Assembly: GCA_946625715.1 (NCBI GenBank)
Contig: CAMOTK010000055.1
Span: 1 to 10,336 of the forward strand
DNA length: 10,336 nucleotides
DNA from: an uncultured Prevotella sp.
Lineage (GTDB): Bacteria; Bacteroidota; Bacteroidia; Bacteroidales; Bacteroidaceae
Reading direction: 5' to 3'
Part shown: positions 1 through 5,714 of the stretch, one piece after another
Layout: every line of letters begins with the position of its first letter
Position numbering within the stretch: the stretch's first letter is position 1
Translations under genes and position numbers: made by a program
The notes under the pieces: model-generated
What the model was told of the DNA's origin: nothing
The model's database searches: none
The model's input: the letters and a program-made list of their open reading frames with translations, nothing else

Positions 1-127
1 TTTTTGGGGGGAGCATGATTGATGGACTGAAATTTTTTGAAAGAAACGCGGAAAAACAAGAGGCAATCCAGCACTATCGAAGAGGCGAAATGGGCAAACA
101 TTTACAAAGGTGCAGAAAGATGCAATA

Positions 128-210
128 TAAAACAAGTTGTTTTACTTTGCCCAGAAACCGCCTAACGATGGGCAAAGCGGCGTTTTACGACAGTAAAACA
201 ACTTGTTTTA
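128..210. repeat. Perfect 19-bp inverted repeat with 45-base spacer
   Basis: The left arm at 128-146 (taaaacaagttgttttact) is the exact reverse complement of the right arm at 192-210. The spacer contains a second pair, ctttgccc (145-152) with gggcaaag (170-177), so alternative hairpins are possible. Each arm is itself nearly palindromic. The right copy extends to two perfect 11-base arms around one central base (191-201, 203-213). No coding function is evident. It could be a small non-autonomous repetitive element, the terminator region of an upstream gene, or a protein-binding site. The symmetry is read directly; the function is unknown. Confidence 0.8.
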
Positions 211-213
211 CTG
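191..213. repeat. 23-base palindrome with 11-base arms
   Basis: The arm cagtaaaacaa (191-201) and its exact complement ttgttttactg (203-213) flank a single central C at 202. This is the right-hand half of the larger inverted repeat. A less complete copy with 8-base arms lies at 128-144. Dyads of this size and spacing suit a dimeric DNA-binding protein or a small hairpin, but nothing in the window identifies a binder. Confidence 0.75.
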
Positions 214-215
214 GC

Positions 216-250
216 ATGACCCTTTATGACACTTTTTAAAAAAGGGTCAT
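216..250. repeat. 10-bp stem hairpin
   Basis: The sequence atgacccttt (216-225) pairs perfectly with aaagggtcat (241-250) across a 15-base AT-rich loop. There is no T-run after the stem on the + strand, so it is a poor + strand terminator. On the - strand the base run after the stem is also not T-rich. It adjoins the 23-base palindrome and belongs to the same cluster of dyads. Confidence 0.65.
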
Positions 251-430
251 ATACTCTAAGCTTTTCAGCACCAACGAGTTAGCACCACAATATGACACTT
301 TGCCCAAAAACCACTCAACTTTTTCTGGGAAGAAAATCTCCGCCCTGCCAACATCCGTTGCATCTTGCGAAAAATACTTACGGAAACGCTAAGACGTGAG
401 TGACATTTTAGAAAATAGTCTGCATAATAC

Positions 431-461
431 TTGGATATTTTATTAATTATTGTTATCTTTG
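431..461 (+). promoter_or_regulatory. Bacteroidetes-type sigma-ABfr promoter for gene 1
   Basis: A TTG at 431-433 lies 20 bases before TATCTTTG at 454-461, matching the Bacteroidetes -33/-7 pattern of TTTG and TAnnTTTG. The -7 box continues as TTTGCAG, exactly as in the second promoter of this window. Transcription would begin near 467-470, leaving an untranslated leader of about 245 bases before gene 1. The surrounding DNA is strongly AT-rich. Confidence 0.7.
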
Positions 462-467
462 CAGCCG

Positions 468-711
468 TAATTTGTGTTACGAAAATTAATGGCTCTTGGA
501 ATTACTACGTTTTACATATCATACCAACTAAAAAGGAAATTGAACTAACAAAGACAAAAAGTAGCTAACAGAACCAAGATTGTGTCGGCTCCTACCACTA
601 AGACTGGAGGACGTGACTGTCTGCTGGCACACACCTACCATCTAACAAATTATTGTACGGCGCGAGGCAGGTTCCGCACAACACAAAATCAAAACAAAAA
701 GGAATCTTTTT
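468..711 (+). promoter_or_regulatory. Long 5' untranslated leader of gene 1
   Basis: From the predicted transcription start to the ATG at 712 there are about 245 bases without a convincing gene. The start of this leader is AT-rich and contains a 19-codon open frame (489-548). The middle and end (about 580-680) are more GC-balanced, with only weak, imperfect stem possibilities, for example tgtacgg (653-659) with ccgcaca (673-679). I recognise no known riboswitch. The last bases are A-rich (aaaaaggaatctttttatg), typical of Bacteroidetes translation starts, where A/T-rich unstructured sequence replaces a strong Shine-Dalgarno. Confidence 0.45.
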
Positions 712-3700
712 ATGGTGAAAACTTTCCGTTTATTGTTGATCGCAGCACTTTCAGTGGTCTGCGGCAATCTGTTTGCACAGGAAGAGGCCACAACCGTGCT
801 TTGGGAGGCTTCTTCTGGCGATGCTCTTACTACCATCTACCCCGATGCGAATATTTCGCTGAAGTGGGAAGAGGGTGGCGGCGACCATTCTCCCCAGTAT
901 AGTAATGAGAATGTGCTTTTTTATAATGGCAACCGCTTGACGGTGGCAGGCAAGACGACCGACGTGAAAATCCAGAAGATTGTGTTCACGTTCGGTTCGG
1001 GCTCAGCCAGTATGGTGCTTTGCGACAAGAGTGGCAAGAACGAGAGCTCTACGGGTATCGCAAACAACTATCCCGGCATGACCTCAACATGGACTGGCGA
1101 GGCCAACAGCCTCATCTTCCGTGCTGCCAAACAGACCAACAGCCGCTACATCAAGTCTATCGAGGTGACCTATACGGGCGGCACCAGTGGCCCCGTGGTG
1201 ACGGCTCCCGAACTGGCTATCACTCAGGACGGCATTGCCGACACCTACGACATGGACGCCAACGGCGTGTTTGTGGTGTACTATGAGAACAGGGGTACTG
1301 CTCCTGCCGAGAACGCCAAGCTGACGCTGTATGTGGACGGCGTGGAGAACGCTTCGAAGACCATTGGCGCGCTGGCCATTGGCAAGTCGGACTTCTGGAA
1401 CGCTAAGTACGACGTGAGCAGCATTGAGGCTGGCAGTCACGCTGTGAAACTGTCTCTGACGGCCGACAATGCAGAGGCTGTGAATGTTGAGAAGACCGTG
1501 ACCTTCACCAAGAAGGCTCCCGAGGCCACGTTTACCGTGACGGCTCCCGCAGCCATCAACGTGGAGTATGGCCAGGAGAGCTTCGACATCGTTGCCACTG
1601 TCACGAACACCAGCGAGACCGTCGATGCCACCGACGTGGTCATCACGCTCTGGAACAATGGTGCCGTCGACACCAAGACCATCGCTTCGCTGGCTCATGG
1701 CGCAGAGACACAGGTGACCTTCACCGTCACCGCTCCTGAGGGCGGCTTCACCCCCGGCCGCACCGTTTCCTACTATGTGCAGGCTCCGAAGAACCAGTCG
1801 CAGGCTACCGTCGAGGTGACCTTTGCCGAGCAGCCCGTACAGGAAGTGAAGAGCCTGACCATTGCTGAAATCACCGGCACCATCAAGCTGGGCGAGGAGA
1901 GCAACAGCCTCCGCGTCACTGTCCAGAACACGGGTAATGTCGACATCACCGACGCTCCCGTGGTGCTGAAGAGTGGCGAGAGCACGCTGGGTCAGGGCAC
2001 CGTCAGTGCCAAGGCCGGTCAGCAGGGATGGACCACGATTGCCGTCGACAAGACAGGTCTCGAGGCAGGCACCATCACGGTGAAGGCCATCGTTACGGTC
2101 GACGAAACGCCGGTGGAGCAGACTGCCGAGATTACTGTTGAGGCCGCTCCCGTGGCTCAGGCCACGTTTAGCATCGTGGCTCCTGCCGTGACAGTGGCTG
2201 CCGATGCCGAGAGCTTCAACATCGTGGCTACGGTGAAGAACACCAGCGACGTCGACGCCACCAACGTGGCTGTCAACCTGCTGGAGCAGACAACCATCGA
2301 CACCAAGACCATCGCGTCGCTTGCTGCCGGCGAGGAGGCTCAGGTGACCTTCACCGTGGCCGGTGGTCCTTTCACTTTCACTCAGAAAGAATATCAGATT
2401 TGGATTGGCAATGGCACGCAGGGCAGCACCCGTGTAGCCGTGACTGTAGAGCAGGCTGTGGAAGAGGTTGTCGACATCAACCTGATTGGCATCCGCGGTT
2501 TGGAGAACATCAACCTGAAGAACGAGACCAACGCCGTACAGGTGTGGTTCTCGAATCAGAGCAACATCGACGTGGAGAACGCTACCATCAAGCTGACCAT
2601 GAACGGCACCGAGGTGGGCACCGAGACTATTGCCAAGGGCGAGCAGTACAAGTCGTTCAACCTTTCGACCGAAGGCCTCGAGGCCGGTCAGGAAGTGACG
2701 CTTGTAGCTACACTGACTGTTGCCAACAACAAGGAAGGCAATACGACCGAGGTGAGCAAGGTGCTGCAGGTAGTCTCTGGCGAGGCTGTCCCCGCTGCCG
2801 TCATCACGCTGAACCCCGTAGCCAACCAGGAGTTTGAGGCTGCCGGCGAGCAAACCATCAACGTCAATGTAGGTGTGTTCAACACCGGCAACGCCGACGC
2901 TGAGAACGTAGAGCTGGTGGTCTATAAGGAGTACAGCAGTCCGTTGGCCACAAAGACCGTCAGCATCAAGGCCGGCGAGAGCGCTATCGTGACGCTGAGC
3001 TTCGACTACGACGTTGAGAAGACCGAGGAACTGCACGTGGCTGCCAAGCTTGGCAGCGTAGTGGCCGACTATAAGGACTTCACCATCGGCGTGAAGGCCG
3101 AGGTGGCCGACCTGACCATTGCTAAGATTGCCGACATCGAGGCTACTACCGACGACGAGGTGAAGGTGACTGTAACGGTGAAGAACCGTTCTGGCGTGAA
3201 GGCCGAGAACGTGCTCGTGGCACTCTATCAGGGCACCACGCAGGTAGACACCCAGAAGAATATTACCGAGATTGAAGGCGGCGCCGAGGCTCAGGTTGAG
3301 TTCACCATCGGTCAGCTGGCCAAGGGCAACTACAGCTTCAATGTGCAGATTACCAGCACCGACGCCGATGCCGACAACAACGCCCAGACCTTCGCCGTGA
3401 AGGTGTCGGAGCCCGTGGTCGAGAAGGTCGAGGTGGCCCTGACGCAGATTCAGGGCAGCCAGATAGACCTTGCTGCCGAGACCAACACCGCTACCGTTTG
3501 GGTAGAGAACTTGGGCACGCAGGCTGCTGAGGCTACCATCGGTCTGAAGCTGAACGAGACGCAGCTGGATGCTCAGGTCATCAATGTGCAGGCCGGCAAG
3601 AACGGCTTCGTACAGTTCACTCTGCCCACCGAGGGTCTTGTGGCTGGCGAGAAGGCTACACTGGTAGCCAGCGTTTCTGTAGAAGGCAACGAGAGTTCTG

Positions 3701-5481
3701 CAACAACACTCACTAAGGAGCTCGATATCATTAATAGCACCGTGGCCACCGAGCCCGTCTTCGAGGCAACGGCTGCCGATGTCAATGTCGAACTGCCTGC
3801 CGAGAAGTTCAGCGTAGAGGTCAACGTGAAGAACGTTACCGCTATCGATGCCACCGACGTGAAGGTACAGCTGTTCTACAACCAGACGGTTGCCGAGCAG
3901 ACCGTCGCCACGCTGAATGGCAATGCCGAGACCACCGTGACGTTTGCCGATGTGGAGAACACCTTCACCAAGGCCGACACCTATACGATGTCGGTGCTGG
4001 TCAATGGTAAGGCCGTAGGCAGCGTGAACATCGTCGTCAAGGAAGCCGAGGTAGAGCCCGTCTACAATCTGGCCGTCACCGAGATTATCGGTTCGCTCGA
4101 CAAGAATGTGGAGAGCAGCAGCCTCTCTGTGGCTGTTGAGAACAAAGGCAATCAGGATATGAAGGATGTGGAAGTGAAGCTCGCTATCGGTGAGAACAAC
4201 TACAACGCCACCATTACCTTCCTGAAGGCTGCCGAGACCGGCTACGCCTTCTTCCAGGTGCCTACTGAAGGTCTGACCGCAGGCGAAGTGAACGTCACCG
4301 CTTCTGTTGAGGTTGAAGGCGATGCCGACACAGAAGACAACACCAAGACCGTTGTTGTCAATGTGAAGGATGTCGACGCTGCACTGCCCACCTTCACGGT
4401 TTCTGCCGAGAATGTGGAAGTGGCCTTCGGCGCCCAGAGCTTCAACATCGTGGCTACGGTGAAGAACACCAGCGAGGTGGATGCTGCCAACGTTGAGGTG
4501 AAGCTGATGCAGAGCGTCAATGTGGTTGAGACCAAGACCATCGAGACACTGGCTGCCGGCGCAGAAGCAGAAGTGACCTTCACGGTGAACGCCGAAGAAG
4601 AGAATCCCTTCGTGGCTGGCAAGACCGTGACCTACTTCGTGCAGGCTGCCGCTCAGGCCCAGGCCGCTGTCGAGGTTGCTTTCGAGGCCGAGCCCGTTGC
4701 TCCTGTCTACGACCTGGCAGTGACCAGCATCTCTGGTCCGCTGAGCATGGACGTTGAGACCAACTACCTGACCGTGTACGTTGAGAACAAGGGTAACGTC
4801 GACATCGACGGCGAAGCCAAGGTTTCGTTGCTCTACAACTCTACAGCAGATGAAAAGTCGGTTACTCTGAAGGCCGGTGCCTCTGGCATGTACACCTTCG
4901 AGGTGCCTGCTACCGCACTGACTGTAGGTGAGTTCACCGTTACTGCACAGGTAGCTTTCGGTGAGGAGAGCATCGTCGACGCCACACCCGACGACAACAC
5001 GATGTCGAAGACCTATACCATAGCTGCTCCCGCTGCAGAGCTGAGCTTCCAGGTTGTAGACGTAGTGGCCAAGCAGAATGCCGAGACCTTCGACGTGAAG
5101 GTTGTCGTGTCGAACAGCGAGAAGGCCGCTGCCCAGAACGTTGCTGTGGCTGTCTATGACAACCAGGGCGTGAAGTTGGGCGAGGCCACTATCGAGACGC
5201 TGGCTGCCGGTGCTAAGGAGACTGTCACCATCACCATCGAGAAGACCTACTCCGAGACAGGCATTAAGAAGAACGAGCTGCAAGTGCTCGTCTCTGGTGT
5301 TGAAGGCGCTAAGTGGGTCGACGTCAACGTGATGGATGAAGGCACGTACAATGGCATCAACAGCCTCAAGGCTCAGTTTGGCGACAATCTCCGTATCTTC
5401 GACGTCAATGGCCGCAAGGTCAATGAGGTTCGCAAGGGCGGTCTCTACATTGTCAATGGAACGAAGATTGTGGTGAGATAA
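712..5481 (+). CDS. Secreted giant Ig-like/CARDB-like repeat protein with T9SS-like tail
   Basis: This is a 1589-residue exported protein, probably a surface stalk or adhesin; the exact ligand is not recognisable. Residues 1-22 form a signal peptide (MVKTFRLLLIAALSVVCGNL, cut near FA-Q). Residues about 27-156 form a beta-rich N-terminal domain with a TWTG...NSLIF...RYIKSIEVTY pattern, resembling accessory domains of Bacteroidetes secreted proteins. Residues 161-1543 hold thirteen modules of about 100-110 residues, each with a core such as V.V.NTG or V.VKNTS, typical of CARDB-like Ig folds. Residues 1559-1589 (FDVNGRKV...KGGLYIVNG) resemble the end of a type A T9SS sorting tail. Apart from the signal peptide there is one cysteine (C104), and the protein is acidic. 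The start at 712 is chosen because the signal peptide begins there. It has its own promoter and terminator. No catalytic motif is visible. Confidence 0.9.
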   Translation: MVKTFRLLLIAALSVVCGNLFAQEEATTVLWEASSGDALTTIYPDANISLKWEEGGGDHSPQYSNENVLFYNGNRLTVAGKTTDVKIQKIVFTFGSGSASMVLCDKSGKNESSTGIANNYPGMTSTWTGEANSLIFRAAKQTNSRYIKSIEVTYTGGTSGPVVTAPELAITQDGIADTYDMDANGVFVVYYENRGTAPAENAKLTLYVDGVENASKTIGALAIGKSDFWNAKYDVSSIEAGSHAVKLSLTADNAEAVNVEKTVTFTKKAPEATFTVTAPAAINVEYGQESFDIVATVTNTSETVDATDVVITLWNNGAVDTKTIASLAHGAETQVTFTVTAPEGGFTPGRTVSYYVQAPKNQSQATVEVTFAEQPVQEVKSLTIAEITGTIKLGEESNSLRVTVQNTGNVDITDAPVVLKSGESTLGQGTVSAKAGQQGWTTIAVDKTGLEAGTITVKAIVTVDETPVEQTAEITVEAAPVAQATFSIVAPAVTVAADAESFNIVATVKNTSDVDATNVAVNLLEQTTIDTKTIASLAAGEEAQVTFTVAGGPFTFTQKEYQIWIGNGTQGSTRVAVTVEQAVEEVVDINLIGIRGLENINLKNETNAVQVWFSNQSNIDVENATIKLTMNGTEVGTETIAKGEQYKSFNLSTEGLEAGQEVTLVATLTVANNKEGNTTEVSKVLQVVSGEAVPAAVITLNPVANQEFEAAGEQTINVNVGVFNTGNADAENVELVVYKEYSSPLATKTVSIKAGESAIVTLSFDYDVEKTEELHVAAKLGSVVADYKDFTIGVKAEVADLTIAKIADIEATTDDEVKVTVTVKNRSGVKAENVLVALYQGTTQVDTQKNITEIEGGAEAQVEFTIGQLAKGNYSFNVQITSTDADADNNAQTFAVKVSEPVVEKVEVALTQIQGSQIDLAAETNTATVWVENLGTQAAEATIGLKLNETQLDAQVINVQAGKNGFVQFTLPTEGLVAGEKATLVASVSVEGNESSATTLTKELDIINSTVATEPVFEATAADVNVELPAEKFSVEVNVKNVTAIDATDVKVQLFYNQTVAEQTVATLNGNAETTVTFADVENTFTKADTYTMSVLVNGKAVGSVNIVVKEAEVEPVYNLAVTEIIGSLDKNVESSSLSVAVENKGNQDMKDVEVKLAIGENNYNATITFLKAAETGYAFFQVPTEGLTAGEVNVTASVEVEGDADTEDNTKTVVVNVKDVDAALPTFTVSAENVEVAFGAQSFNIVATVKNTSEVDAANVEVKLMQSVNVVETKTIETLAAGAEAEVTFTVNAEEENPFVAGKTVTYFVQAAAQAQAAVEVAFEAEPVAPVYDLAVTSISGPLSMDVETNYLTVYVENKGNVDIDGEAKVSLLYNSTADEKSVTLKAGASGMYTFEVPATALTVGEFTVTAQVAFGEESIVDATPDDNTMSKTYTIAAPAAELSFQVVDVVAKQNAETFDVKVVVSNSEKAAAQNVAVAVYDNQGVKLGEATIETLAAGAKETVTITIEKTYSETGIKKNELQVLVSGVEGAKWVDVNVMDEGTYNGINSLKAQFGDNLRIFDVNGRKVNEVRKGGLYIVNGTKIVVR
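1192..5340 (+). repeat. Thirteen tandem Ig-like modules inside gene 1
   Basis: Approximate module starts in residues are 161, 270, 379, 484, 587, 696, 798, 906, 1016, 1117, 1227, 1332 and 1443. A-type modules (2, 4, 9, 11, 13; 6 more diverged) carry ESFNIVATVKNTS, then TKTIASLAAG and QVTFTV. B-type modules (3, 5, 8, 10, 12; 1 more diverged) begin LTIAEI.G, carry ETN.L.V.VENKGN, and end TEGL.AGE.TV.A.V.V. The order is B A B A with a unit of about 210 residues, except that module 7 looks intermediate. Linkers from A to B are short and rich in E, P and V. Module borders are my estimates. Confidence 0.85.
2210..4475 (+). repeat. Exact 40-base direct repeat between modules 4 and 11
   Basis: Bases 2210-2249 are identical to bases 4436-4475 and encode the same ESFNIVATVKNTS-like core strand of two A-type modules (the residue before SFN differs). 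The sequence diverges immediately outside. Other A-module pairs are less alike at DNA level; for example modules 2 and 4 share an exact 19-base stretch (1667-1685 and 2297-2315). This points to recent duplication or gene conversion within the array. Confidence 0.8.
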
Positions 5482-5510
5482 GCACTGCCTTCGAGCAAAA
5501 ACATAGCTTC

Positions 5511-5548
5511 AAAGAGAGGTGTCCTGTAAGGGATGCCTCTCTTTTTTT
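5511..5548 (+). terminator. Intrinsic terminator of gene 1
   Basis: agagaggtgtcc (5513-5524) pairs with ggatgcctctct (5531-5542) over 12 positions, ten Watson-Crick and two G-U, with a 6-base loop. The stem can extend by two A-T pairs and runs into seven T residues (5542-5548). It lies 30 bases after the stop codon and separates gene 1 transcription from the next promoter. A second weak AT hairpin (5564-5570 with 5573-5579) follows. Confidence 0.85.
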
Positions 5549-5593
5549 CTTTGTTAAAAATCCAAAATTGAGCAATTTTTTATGCAAAACGGC

Positions 5594-5623
5594 TTGTTCT
5601 TATTATAAAAAATCGTATATTTG
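5594..5623 (+). promoter_or_regulatory. Bacteroidetes-type promoter for genes 2 and 3
   Basis: TTG at 5594-5596 is followed after 19 bases by TATATTTG at 5616-5623, a good match to the Bacteroidetes -33/-7 consensus. It continues as TTTGCAGTCG, closely resembling TTTGCAGCCG at the gene 1 promoter. Transcription should begin near 5630, giving a leader of about 85 bases. Confidence 0.75.
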
Positions 5624-5694
5624 CAGTCGAAACAGATGAATTTATCACAGAAACAGCACGTAATGTGCGGATTTATTACAAAAAGTGCGCGCTA

Positions 5695-5706
5695 ACAATC
5701 GATTGT
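5695..5706. promoter_or_regulatory. 12-bp perfect palindrome before gene 2 start
   Basis: acaatcgattgt is its own reverse complement and ends 8 bases before the chosen ATG at 5715. It lies in the leader, over the ribosome-docking region, downstream of the promoter. It could be an operator or could form a small RNA structure that affects translation, but a palindrome of this length may also occur by chance. Confidence 0.4.
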
Positions 5707-5714
5707 AAGTGTAT

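Larger units (their letters stand above)
144..312 (+). repeat. Short dispersed direct repeats in the upstream region
   Basis: Two motifs recur in the same orientation. The first, actttgcccagaaacc at 144-159, matches 297-312 at 15 of 16 bases. The second, tatgacacttt at 225-235, recurs exactly at 291-301. The second copies are adjacent and overlapping (291-312), whereas the first copies are separated. This looks like a rearranged or partly duplicated repetitive element. A further imperfect hairpin (303-310 with 321-329, one bulged base) sits at the second copy. The matches are seen directly; the mobile-element reading is inference. Confidence 0.6.

Noticed and set aside
128..210. Invertible promoter (phase-variation switch) between the inverted arms
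   Set aside because: Bacteroidetes use such switches for surface genes, but the 45-base spacer contains no TAnnTTTG box and the gene 1 promoter lies outside at 431-461. No invertase gene is in the window.
15..239. A 74-codon open frame near the start of the window
   Set aside because: Its second half is the inverted-repeat cluster (128-239), its composition is not protein-like, and it shows no domain or signal peptide. It is most likely a chance frame through repetitive DNA.
128..312. CRISPR array
   Set aside because: The repeats are few, differ in orientation and spacing, and there are no regular unique spacers.
582..902. A 106-codon frame overlapping the leader and start of gene 1
   Set aside because: It starts at GTG, overlaps the signal-peptide region of gene 1 in another frame, and its translation has no recognisable features. 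Gene 1 is clearly the real frame there.
1084..5283. A 1399-codon open frame on the - strand opposite gene 1
   Set aside because: It is in codon register with gene 1, so it stays open only because gene 1 avoids TTA, CTA and TCA codons. Its translation is low-complexity (H, L, G and V rich) and has no start context. Similar shadows occur opposite genes 2 (5838-6725) and 3 (7992-9884).
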